64,000 bases of DNA from assembly GCF_010550245.1 (NCBI RefSeq), contig NZ_JAAGLU010000009.1:124001-188000 (forward strand), in the 5' to 3' direction. Shown here in pieces: positions 1-6,751 of this stretch. The stretch's first letter is position 1; every line of letters begins with the position of its first letter. The notes under the pieces were generated by a model, which did no database searches, was not told the DNA's origin, and was given only the letters and a program-made list of their open reading frames with translations. A program made the translations under genes and the position numbers. The stretch comes from Streptomyces sp. SID12501 (lineage in GTDB: Bacteria; Actinomycetota; Actinomycetes; Streptomycetales; Streptomycetaceae).

Positions 1-14
1 GAGGTGGCGGAAAC

Positions 15-227
15 ATGCTCGGAGTCGGCGGCACCCGCAGCAACCTGGGCAAGGGCGCCCTGCGGGGCGGCGGCCGGGGCAAGCAGACGGGCGGCGGGGC
101 CGACCCGCAGGCCCAGAAGCGGGAGCTGGTGCGCAAGCTGCAGGAGAAGCGCGCCGAGGAGGAGGGCGCACAGGAGAGCGCGCAGGACGGGCCTACGTCG
201 GACGGGGCCGACCCGACGGCCGAGTGA
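15..227 (+). CDS. Small hydrophilic protein, DUF6243-like
   Basis: This 70-residue protein begins MLGVGGTRSNL and is rich in Gly, Arg, Gln and Glu, with a charged coiled-coil-like middle (RELVRKLQEKRAEEE) and an acidic tail. It has no signal peptide or membrane segment. The start is supported by GAGGTG at bases 1-6, eight bases upstream. The 'LGVGGTR-N-L' opening resembles the short DUF6243 proteins of Streptomyces, whose function is not known. It stands alone and converges on the regulator at 260-1345. Confidence 0.6.
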   Translation: MLGVGGTRSNLGKGALRGGGRGKQTGGGADPQAQKRELVRKLQEKRAEEEGAQESAQDGPTSDGADPTAE

Positions 228-233
228 CCGGGG

Positions 234-271
234 CCGCTCACCGCAGTACCGGGGACCGCTCACCGCAGTAC
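234..271. repeat. Two 16-bp direct repeats, 22-bp period
   Basis: CCGCTCACCGCAGTAC occurs exactly at 234-249 and again at 256-271, separated by 6 bases. The second copy covers the stop codon and last codons of the minus-strand regulator. It lies in the gap between two convergent genes and was probably made by a short tandem duplication. Confidence 0.6.
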
Positions 272-1345
272 GGCCGCCAGCAGGTCGGTTCCGAGCGCCG
301 TCAGGTCGGGCAGATTGAGGGTGTAGCGGACGTAACGGCCGTGCCGGCGGGCCGTGAGCAGGTCCGCGCGGCGCAGGACGGCGAGATGGCGGGAAACCTC
401 CGGTGGTGAGAGGTCCCACACATGGGCCAGTTCACGGGTGGTGCGGGGACCGCGGGCCAGGGTGCGCAGCAGCCGCAGCCGTACCGGATGGGCGAGTGCC
501 TCAAGCCGCAGGGTGACCGTTTCCAGCGGCACCGGCTCCGCCGGACCCGGCTCGGCCACGGGGTACTGGACCACCGGCTGCCAGCCGGGCGCGTGGACCG
601 CGACCAGGTGCGGGCGGCCGAAGACGCTGGGGATGAAGGTGACTCCGGTGCCGTGGGCGGCGGTCGCCTTGTCCTGCAGCTTGTCGACGATGATGCAGTC
701 GCCGTCCGGTGCCAGGGTGACCGCGCCGGAGACCGACGCGAGTGCCGCTCCGACGCCCTGGCGTTTCAACAGGTCGTTCTTCAGGCGCAGATCGGTCGCG
801 AGCCGCACGGCGACGTCCGTCCAGGCGGCGTCGAAGAAGGCCTCGGCACACTGTTCGAGGGTGTCGCGCACCCGTGCCCGTACGGCGGCCGGGTCCGCGA
901 GCAGGCGTTCCGCGAAGGCCTCCTGCCGTGCGCCGCGGGCCTGGGCCAGACCCAGGGCCCACTCGCGCGCGGTCGCGTCGGCGAGCGGCGACGGCGCGCC
1001 GAAGTGGACCCGGTTGCTGCCGCAGGTGGTGACGAGCGCGGCGGTCACATACGTCTCGTCGTCGATCCGGTCCACGTCGTCCAGCTCCTCGGCGAGGGTC
1101 GACCGGGGCCGGGCGGGGATCAGGAAGTCGGCCTGCGAGGAACGCCAGAGGAAGTCCGCCTCCCTGAGCCGCTCGGCCAGCTCCGGCCGCAGGCCCGCCC
1201 ACACGTCCGCGGCCCAGCCGGCGAGCTGCGGATGATGCCCGGGTTCGGCCAGCACGTGCAGCATCGCGGTCAGCTCGGCCAACGGGGAGGCGGCGAACCG
1301 CAGTCGCTCGGACGGCAGTCCGCTGATGTCGATGCGCAGCGTCAT
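260..1345 (-). CDS. ArsR-type winged-helix regulator (DUF5937-like)
   Basis: This 361-residue protein has a long N-terminal region (about 1-260, no catalytic motif recognised, DUF5937-like) and a C-terminal winged-helix domain at about 275-355. The helix-turn-helix is visible as TTRELAHVWDLSPPEVSRHL followed by a wing with RRHGRYVRYTL. This order of a large sensing region followed by an ArsR domain occurs in many Streptomyces repressors. It is divergent from the MFS exporter at 1445, and a perfect inverted repeat lies between them. The likely role is repression of the exporter and of itself. The ligand is unknown. Confidence 0.75.
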   Translation of the reverse strand: MTLRIDISGLPSERLRFAASPLAELTAMLHVLAEPGHHPQLAGWAADVWAGLRPELAERLREADFLWRSSQADFLIPARPRSTLAEELDDVDRIDDETYVTAALVTTCGSNRVHFGAPSPLADATAREWALGLAQARGARQEAFAERLLADPAAVRARVRDTLEQCAEAFFDAAWTDVAVRLATDLRLKNDLLKRQGVGAALASVSGAVTLAPDGDCIIVDKLQDKATAAHGTGVTFIPSVFGRPHLVAVHAPGWQPVVQYPVAEPGPAEPVPLETVTLRLEALAHPVRLRLLRTLARGPRTTRELAHVWDLSPPEVSRHLAVLRRADLLTARRHGRYVRYTLNLPDLTALGTDLLAAVLR

Positions 1346-1379
1346 CCGCCCATCATCGCTGGCCGGACGGCCGGCGACG

Positions 1380-1410
1380 GCGTCGGTTGACGGTGTCCGT
1401 CAACCGACGC
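1380..1410. promoter_or_regulatory. 14-bp perfect inverted repeat, candidate operator
   Basis: Arms GCGTCGGTTGACGG (1380-1393) and its exact complement (1397-1410) are separated by TGT. The site is 34 bases upstream of both the regulator start at 1345 and the exporter start at 1445. A degenerate extra half-site, CCGTTGACG, follows at 1434-1442, just before the exporter ATG. Position and symmetry suit a dimeric repressor site controlling both genes. Confidence 0.6.
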
Positions 1411-1444
1411 GGCCGACCGGGCGGCCGTACGCACCGTTGACGCC

Positions 1445-2707
1445 ATGCCGACCACTACGGCCACCACGACCACCACGACCACCACGACCACCAGTACGAA
1501 GATCCGGCCCCGCGCCCTCGTCCGCGCCTCCGGAGGACCCCGCTATGCCGTCGCCCTGGCCGTGGACGCGCTCGGCACCGGCCTGCTGCGGCCCTTCCTG
1601 CTGCTCTACGGGGTGACGGTGCTGAGGCTGTCCGCGCCGGCCACCGGCGTCGCCATGACGGTCGGCATCGTCGCCGGACTGGTGTGCATGCCCGCGGTGG
1701 GCCGATGGCTGGACCGGGGCGCCCGCAGCACGGTCGTGGCGGCGTCGATGCTGGTGCGGGTACTGGGCGTGGCGCTGTTGCTGGCCACCCCGGCGGGGCA
1801 CATCGGGCTGTTCGCGACGGCGGCGCTCTTCCTCGGCATCGGCAACCAGACCTGGCCGGCCGCCCACGCGGCTCTCGTGGCCACGATCGCCCACGGCCGG
1901 GACCGCGACGCCGCCCTCGCGGCGGGCCGCGCCCTTCGTAACGCCGGCCTGGGCGTCGGCGCGCTCATCGCCACCGCGAGCCTGACGGGCGGCGCCGCCG
2001 CACTGCAGGTCCTGGCAGCCGTCACCGGGCTCTCCTATCTCACGGCTGCGGCCCTGGCGTGGTCGGTCCAGCTGCGCGCGCATCCCGCCGCCGCCGGGGC
2101 CACGGACGGACCCGCCGCTCCCGCCCCTCGGATGCGCGCGGTGCTGGCCGCGAACGTGGTCTACGTCTTCTGCCTCAACGTCCCCGAGATCGCGCTCCCG
2201 CTGGTCCTGGTGACCCAGTTGCACGCGTCCCCGGTGTGGTCGGCGGCCATCTTCGTGGCCAACACGGTGCTGGTGGTCACCCTGCAGATCCCGGTGACCG
2301 TCCTGCTGTCCCGCTTCCCCAGGCGGACCGTGCTGGCCGGCGCCGGCGTCGTACTCTCCGTGTCCTACCTCGGTTTCCTCGCGGCCACCTCACTGGGACA
2401 CGGCTGGGCGGCCCCGGCCGTCGCCGCGGTGTCGGTGGTCTGCACGATCGGCGAGATCGTCTACGCCGGCAGCGCGACCGCGCTCGTCAGCGCCCTCGCC
2501 CCGGCCCATGCCCTGGGCCGCGCCCTCGCCCGCTTCCAACTCTCCACGGGCTTCGGCCTCGCCGTCTCCCCGGCGGTCATCACCTCCCTCGCCCCCCACG
2601 GCCCGACCGCTCTCTGGGGCAGCCTCGCGGCCGCGACGCTCGTCTCCGCCGCAGCCGTTGCCGGCGAGAAGAACGAGGAGGACGGGCAGGACAAAGAGGC
2701 AGGATGA
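1445..2707 (+). CDS. MFS transporter
   Basis: This 420-residue integral membrane protein has about twelve hydrophobic segments. A motif-A-like loop after the second segment reads GRWLDRGARSTVV. The N-terminus is a run of threonines (residues 3-16) encoded by an ACCACG-type repeat. This tail precedes the first membrane segment and probably has no transport role, and the true start could be further in. Residues LGTGLLRPFLLLYGV open the first segment, as in drug-exporter-like MFS proteins. The gene is divergent from the ArsR-type regulator, which suggests inducible export of a compound that the regulator senses. The substrate is unknown. Confidence 0.8.
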   Translation: MPTTTATTTTTTTTTTSTKIRPRALVRASGGPRYAVALAVDALGTGLLRPFLLLYGVTVLRLSAPATGVAMTVGIVAGLVCMPAVGRWLDRGARSTVVAASMLVRVLGVALLLATPAGHIGLFATAALFLGIGNQTWPAAHAALVATIAHGRDRDAALAAGRALRNAGLGVGALIATASLTGGAAALQVLAAVTGLSYLTAAALAWSVQLRAHPAAAGATDGPAAPAPRMRAVLAANVVYVFCLNVPEIALPLVLVTQLHASPVWSAAIFVANTVLVVTLQIPVTVLLSRFPRRTVLAGAGVVLSVSYLGFLAATSLGHGWAAPAVAAVSVVCTIGEIVYAGSATALVSALAPAHALGRALARFQLSTGFGLAVSPAVITSLAPHGPTALWGSLAAATLVSAAAVAGEKNEEDGQDKEAG

Positions 2708-2827
2708 GCAGGGTGAGCAGGGTGAGCAGGGTGAGGAGGACGAGGATCAGGAACCGCGGCGGATACTGACTTGCGCGCCCTCGTCACCTGGGTCAACGTC
2801 TCCTGACACCTCACGAAAGCGGAGAAG

Positions 2828-3241
2828 ATGACCAGCCGACCCCACCCCGTCGACCACGAGCTCATCGAGGCCGCGGCGCACATCGCCCGCACGCGTTGCC
2901 GGGGCGACAACCACACCATGGCTGCCGCGGCCCGTGCCCAGGACGGCCGCATCGTCACGGCCGTGAACGCCTACCACTTCACCGGCGGCCCCTGCGCCGA
3001 ACTGGTCCTCATCGGCACGGCAGCCGCTCAGGGCGCGTACGACCTGGACACGATCGTCGCCGTGGGCGACCGCGACCGAGGCGTGGTCCCGCCGTGCGGC
3101 CGGTGCCGTCAGGTCCTCCTCGACTACTTCCCCACGCTCAAGGTCATCGTCGGTACGGGCGACAGCATCAGAACCGTCCGCATCACCGACCTGCTTCCCG
3201 AGAGCTACGTCTGGGCCGACCATCAGCTGGACGCCGAGTAG
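2828..3241 (+). CDS. Blasticidin-S-deaminase-like cytidine deaminase
   Basis: This 137-residue protein belongs to the zinc-dependent cytidine deaminase fold. The zinc and catalytic motifs are GGPCAE (Cys56, Glu58) and PPCGRCRQ (Cys90, Cys93). The stretches VNAYHFTGGPCAEL, PCGRCRQVLLD and LLPESYVW closely match Aspergillus terreus blasticidin-S deaminase, more than they match a housekeeping cytidine deaminase. Its length is the same as those small enzymes. GGAG lies just before the ATG. It probably deaminates a cytosine-containing nucleoside, possibly a nucleoside antibiotic. It is monocistronic as far as visible. Confidence 0.8.
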   Translation: MTSRPHPVDHELIEAAAHIARTRCRGDNHTMAAAARAQDGRIVTAVNAYHFTGGPCAELVLIGTAAAQGAYDLDTIVAVGDRDRGVVPPCGRCRQVLLDYFPTLKVIVGTGDSIRTVRITDLLPESYVWADHQLDAE

Positions 3242-3357
3242 GCCCGCCACCAGACCCGGCGCCGCACTGCCGACGACGGTCGGCGTACCGATGCCGGCAA
3301 GCAGTTCATCCGGCCGAAGGTCCCGGTACACACCATCGGCCAAGGCTGGGCGGAGCC

Positions 3358-3480
3358 AAAGGACGAGAACGCGTCGGCGGCGAAGCCCAGAACCCGGCCG
3401 CCCGGGTCCTTGGAGCCACGGGCGGGGACCACCCCGCGCGAGGCGAGCAGGTTTACGGCAACCGCTGCGCAAGCGCCGTC
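3358..3480 (-). pseudogene. DUF397 fragment (relic)
   Basis: Read on the minus strand from 3480, 41 codons translate to a sequence that aligns without gaps to the middle of the intact DUF397 protein at 4214-4441 (for example ASRGVVPARGSKDPGG against ASRGLVPVRDSKNPSG, and DAFSSF in both). The N-terminal part with its start codon is missing and the reading frame continues into unrelated sequence downstream. It is a decayed second copy in the same orientation. Confidence 0.7.
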
Positions 3481-3486
3481 ACCGCA

Positions 3487-3867
3487 TCAGAGCGGGTTGA
3501 GGCGGGCCTTGAGCAGGCAGAACTCATTGCCTTCGGGGTCGGTCAGGACATGCCACTGCTCCTCCCCTGTCTGGCCGATGTCGGCCGGACGCGCACCGAG
3601 TTTCAGCAGGCGTTCAAGCTCGGCGTCCTGGTCCCGGTCGGTGGCGTTGACGTCGATGTGCAGCCGGGTCTTCCCCGGCTCCGGCTCGTCCCTGCGGCTG
3701 AGGATGATCGTCGGCTGCGGACCGCCGAACCCCTCGCGCGGCCCGATCTCGTACATGTCGTCGCCCTCGCGATCGAGCACGACGAAGTCCAGGACCTCGC
3801 ACCAGAACCGCGCCAGCACCTCAGGGTTGCGACAACCGAGCACGAGCTCACTGATACGACATGCCAT
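3487..3867 (-). CDS. VOC-family (glyoxalase/dioxygenase fold) protein
   Basis: The protein has 126 residues from the ATG at 3867 (MACRISELVLGCRNPEVL); this start is chosen because the upstream in-frame extension has no family character. It shows the beta-alpha-beta-beta-beta pattern of a single vicinal-oxygen-chelate module: 'ARFWCEVLDF' after the first strand, LHIDVNA starting the second half, and the ending VLTDPEGNEFCLL. Such proteins bind a metal and small substrates or confer antibiotic resistance. The substrate cannot be told from the sequence. Its 3' end abuts the DUF397 relic. Confidence 0.7.
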   Translation of the reverse strand: MACRISELVLGCRNPEVLARFWCEVLDFVVLDREGDDMYEIGPREGFGGPQPTIILSRRDEPEPGKTRLHIDVNATDRDQDAELERLLKLGARPADIGQTGEEQWHVLTDPEGNEFCLLKARLNPL

Positions 3868-4013
3868 GACGAAACCTGCTCTCAACCTGGGAACCGCCGG
3901 GGGCCACACGTGAACCCCACGTGCTCCCAGCAGTGAAAACAACCTCGCGACCGTATCGAACGAGGCGAGTGCGGGCGAATGATTTCAGGGCGGCTACGGA
4001 GAGCGGGCGCCAG

Positions 4014-4070
4014 GGCCACCGGGAAACGGGTGGGGCGGCGACGTGGCCGAACTTCTCGTCCTCGTACGGG
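4014..4070 (-). pseudogene. Short relic of the rsm22-like gene
   Basis: These 57 bases match 6950-7004 inside the intact Rsm22-like gene at 51 of 55 aligned positions, with a 2-base insertion that breaks the frame. The matching part encodes the segment around EDEKFSYVAATRFPV (residues 256-270). The orientation is the same as in the gene. It shows that a piece of that locus was copied about 3 kb away and then decayed. Confidence 0.6.
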
Positions 4071-4182
4071 GCCCACAGACAGCCGTGAGAAAGGCTGGGC
4101 GACGCAGCAACAAAGCCCCACCATGCTCCCTCCTGACAGGGGGCGCGGCGGGGCCTCTGCTGCTGCGCACTACGTGCGGAGC

Positions 4183-4222
4183 CAGACGGTCAGACGGTCA
4201 GACGGTCGGACGGTCAGACGGC
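4183..4222. repeat. Five 8-bp tandem repeats
   Basis: The unit CAGACGGT is repeated five times (4183, 4191, 4199, 4207, 4215). The fourth copy starts CGG instead of CAG and the last ends in C. The array covers the stop codon of the DUF397 gene, so changes in copy number would alter the C-terminus of that protein. Confidence 0.75.
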
Positions 4223-4441
4223 GCCGAACTCTCCGGCCCTGACGCCCTTGATGCTCTTGACGCCCTCGACAAAGGACGAGAACGCGTCGACGGGAAAGTC
4301 CAGAACCGGGCCGCTCGGGTTCTTGGAGTCACGGACGGGGACCAGGCCGCGCGAGGCGACGAGGTTTGCGGCGACCGCTACGCATGCGCCGCCGTTGTTG
4401 CTGTACGAAGACGTGAACCAACGCGGGGATTCGGTCGTCAC
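4214..4441 (-). CDS. DUF397 domain protein
   Basis: This 75-residue protein contains the DUF397 core: FTSSYSNNGGACVAVAAN, then VPVRDSKNPSGPVLDF and DAFSSFVEGV. In Streptomyces such small proteins are almost always encoded directly after an XRE/DUF5753 regulator, as here. The family includes BldB/WhiJ-associated modulators, probably acting with the adjacent regulator. It starts with GTG at 4441, which overlaps the TGA of the upstream regulator by four bases, so the two are translationally coupled. The C-terminus after VKSIKG is encoded partly by an 8-bp tandem repeat. Confidence 0.85.
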   Translation of the reverse strand: MTTESPRWFTSSYSNNGGACVAVAANLVASRGLVPVRDSKNPSGPVLDFPVDAFSSFVEGVKSIKGVRAGEFGAV

Positions 4442-5265
4442 GAGGTGCCCTTTCGTAACTGCTCGATCATGGCCACAGATGCCGCCTGAGAGAGCGCTTC
4501 AGCCTGCAACTGATGGTAGGCCGTCAGCATCGGCAGTACGAAAGTGCTTTCCCGTTCGAGATGACCGCGGTGAGCGGACTCGGCGTAGGACACCAGCGAT
4601 CGGTCCGGCAGAGTCAGGATGTAGATCGGCAAGTCGAACGGACGACGGGACCCCATCGCGAACGGAGCGACCTGGAGGACAGTGTTCGGCAGCTCCGCGA
4701 ACTCGACCAACCGCGCCAACTGGGCCTCCATGACGGCGGGTTCACCAATGGGCACACGGACGCAGCTTTCGTCCAGCACCACGAAGACCATCGGCGGGGG
4801 TGTCCGGACAAGCGTGGCCTGCCGTTCCGCGACGAGCGCGACGCGTTCGTCCGCCTGGTCGCTCGTGATCGCACCCCGCCGCACGGCGCTCCGCGCGAGA
4901 ACCGCCGCGTACTCGGGCGTCTGGAGCAGACCGGGGACGACACCCACCTCGTACAGCCGGATCTCCACCGCCTGCGCCTCGTGGTCGACGAACTGCGGGA
5001 AGCCTTCCAACAGCCCCGCGTTCCGCACCTTGCGAAATGCGCGCTCGAACGTGTCGCCTGTCCCCAACGCCGAATCCGCACTCCGCGCGAGACGCAAGGT
5101 TGGAAGTTTGCGACCGGTTTCGACCGACGAAATGTGTGTGCTCGAGTACCCCATCCGCTCTGCCAACTCATCCTGCGTCCAGCCGCGCGCCTCTCGTGAA
5201 CTGCGCAGTCGCGCCCCGAAGGCCGCCTGGGGCGAGCTGTCCGGGTCCAACTCCTTGCGGTTCAA
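4438..5265 (-). CDS. XRE-family regulator with DUF5753-type ligand domain
   Basis: A helix-turn-helix is visible near the N-terminus (RLRSSREARGWTQDELAERM, then SSTHISSVETGRKLP). It is followed by a long C-terminal region with the DUF5753 pattern (YEVGVVPGLLQTPEYAAVL ... RQATL ... VVLDESCVR ... VLPMLTAY). About 275 residues is usual for this family. The start is uncertain: TTG at 5265 (LNRKELDPD) is the best in-frame start codon, with GGAAGG about 14 bases upstream; a longer frame continues upstream without family similarity. It forms an operon with the DUF397 gene and is divergent from two small genes. Confidence 0.8.
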   Translation of the reverse strand: MNRKELDPDSSPQAAFGARLRSSREARGWTQDELAERMGYSSTHISSVETGRKLPTLRLARSADSALGTGDTFERAFRKVRNAGLLEGFPQFVDHEAQAVEIRLYEVGVVPGLLQTPEYAAVLARSAVRRGAITSDQADERVALVAERQATLVRTPPPMVFVVLDESCVRVPIGEPAVMEAQLARLVEFAELPNTVLQVAPFAMGSRRPFDLPIYILTLPDRSLVSYAESAHRGHLERESTFVLPMLTAYHQLQAEALSQAASVAMIEQLRKGTS

Positions 5266-5371
5266 AGTTTTTCCATCAACCTTCCGTCCTCGCCTGACAA
5301 GTTGAAGGGTTCCCGCCTCTGGGTCACGCTGAAACGCCTTGGTAGTGGAACGACTACGGAGAGGAGGGGTT

Positions 5372-5632
5372 GTGTCCGGAGAGAGTGTTCCCGCACACAG
5401 GCGAGAACCCCCACACCTGCCGACCCCCGGCACACTCGTGGTGGACACCAGCCGTGAAGGCCGAGTCGGGGAGTTCCGGGGTACGGCCGGCCCGTACTGG
5501 TCACTGCGTCCGGTCTGCGGCGGAACGGAGTGGGACGCGGACCCCGAACACGTCCGGCCCGCCACACCCGCCGAGTGCCTCAGCGCCAGGACGGCGCGCG
5601 AGAACGCCAGAAGCCGGGGAGAAGTGGCGTGA
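5372..5632 (+). CDS. Small conserved Streptomyces protein beside XRE/DUF397
   Basis: It has 86 residues from GTG at 5372, preceded by a strong GGAGAGGAGGGG. The recognisable part is a compact beta-rich core: LVVDTSREGRVGEF, then GPYWSLRPVCGGTEWDADP and HVRPATPAECLSARTARENA. Proteins with this 'vDt-r-g-vg ... LRP-gGg-eWd' pattern are common in Streptomyces next to XRE/DUF397 loci. Their function is unknown. Its stop overlaps the start of the next gene (GTGA), indicating coupled expression. Confidence 0.65.
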   Translation: MSGESVPAHRREPPHLPTPGTLVVDTSREGRVGEFRGTAGPYWSLRPVCGGTEWDADPEHVRPATPAECLSARTARENARSRGEVA

Positions 5633-5820
5633 CCGACACCAATACCGACACCGACCTCAACAGCAACGCCAACAGCGCCCAGTCCGACGGATGTTGGGGC
5701 TGCCAGGAACTCGACCGGACCGAAGCCGCCGCCAGAGCCGAACGGGACGCGAGCAAGGTGAGCGACTGCCGCGTGCTGCGTACTCGGCACCGGGTTGCCG
5801 AACACGGGGAGCGATCGTGA
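5629..5820 (+). CDS. Small Cys-containing protein
   Basis: This 63-residue protein starts with GTG at 5629, overlapping the previous stop by four bases. An Asn/Thr/Asp-rich N-terminus (TDTNTDTDLNSNANS) is followed by a CWGC motif, a charged helix (ELDRTEAAARAERDASK) and DCRVLRTRHRVAEH. The CxxC plus Asp-Cys and His residues could bind a metal, but this is a guess. Similar short proteins accompany the upstream family in Streptomyces. Coupling to the upstream gene suggests shared function. Confidence 0.6.
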   Translation: MTDTNTDTDLNSNANSAQSDGCWGCQELDRTEAAARAERDASKVSDCRVLRTRHRVAEHGERS

Positions 5821-5922
5821 ATCGGGAGAGAAGAGCCGGCATGCTCGGCGGCATAGGTTCTCCGCGAGGGAGAAAACGACCCGCCCGTGTGGAGCAAGTC
5901 GCCTACGCAGAGCGGTCGTTAG

Positions 5923-6138
5923 TCATCGGCGGCTGCCGGGGCCGCCAGACTGCACGCCGACCACGCGACGCACGGGCGACTCGGAGCGGGGCTGTCGCTG
6001 CTGGACCTGGGCATCTCGCGCGAGATCCACCAAGCCCTCCTCCAAGCCCTCCTCGCCTCCGAGAGGAAATCCCCCAGCGCCAACTCCCGCCCGTCGACAT
6101 CCATCGGGCCATCAAACTCACGGTCCGCCACGAAGTGA
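5923..6138 (+). pseudogene. Start-less coding remnant
   Basis: An open frame of 71 codons follows a TAG at 5920-5922 and has no ATG, GTG or TTG start before its recognisable part. It shows strongly coding base use (third positions nearly all G/C) and reads like a helical protein end (RLGAGLSLLDLGISREIHQA, LLASER). I could not assign a family. It is probably the 3' part of a gene broken by rearrangement. The rest of 5821-6162 shows nothing else. Confidence 0.35.
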
Positions 6139-6162
6139 CCATGACGGGTGCGCCCTTGCTGC

Positions 6163-6693
6163 CTACAGATTGATCCAGTAGCGGCGCTTGATGCCGTCGT
6201 CGGTGGTACGGACGTCTTCCAGGACGCCGCCGTTGCGCTCGATGGTGCACGCCGATCCGACATTGTCGTCGTCGCAGGTGACGAGGACCCGGCCAAGCCC
6301 GAGCGTACGGGCCTCGATGAGAATCGCCCCGAGGGCCCACGTGGCCAGGCCACGTCTCCGGGCGGAGGGCCGGATGCTGTAGCCGATGTGCCCGCCGAGA
6401 TCAAGCAGAACGGCGTTCAGATAGTGCCGTAGATCGATGGCACCCAGATAGCTGTCGCCCTCGACGATCCACCAGTGGGTGGCGTGGACGTGCCCTTCTC
6501 TCACGGCAACCGATCTGTCCGACTGCTGCCGCAGTCGCTCGACCCACTCCGCGAAAACCTCGGGGCTGTCGAGGCCCGTTTCAGGTGCGAGACGCAAGCC
6601 GGTTCCGTCCTGGTGGGCACCGGGAGACCACTCGTCGCGCGCCGCGAGCCATGAGGACTGGAGCCGGCCTGTGGGTGGGATCAGTTCTGGCAT
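6163..6693 (-). CDS. GNAT-family N-acetyltransferase
   Basis: This 176-residue protein has the GNAT acetyl-CoA-binding signature SIRPSARRRGLATWAL (R/Q-x-x-G-x-G/A form). It is preceded by beta strands around ATHWWIVEGDSYLGAIDLRH and followed by VLVTCDDDNVGSACTIERNGG. The asparagine and 'ERNGG' patterns are typical of the ribosomal/small-molecule acetyltransferase group. The substrate is unknown. It stands alone. Confidence 0.85.
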   Translation of the reverse strand: MPELIPPTGRLQSSWLAARDEWSPGAHQDGTGLRLAPETGLDSPEVFAEWVERLRQQSDRSVAVREGHVHATHWWIVEGDSYLGAIDLRHYLNAVLLDLGGHIGYSIRPSARRRGLATWALGAILIEARTLGLGRVLVTCDDDNVGSACTIERNGGVLEDVRTTDDGIKRRYWINL

Positions 6694-6751
6694 GCGGGCG
6701 ACGATAACACCCGTCTAGCCCCTGTGATCAGGCATTTTATGCGATCCACTT

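Noticed and set aside
4183..4222. CRISPR-like array
   Set aside because: The units are 8 bp and contiguous with no spacers; it is a simple tandem repeat.
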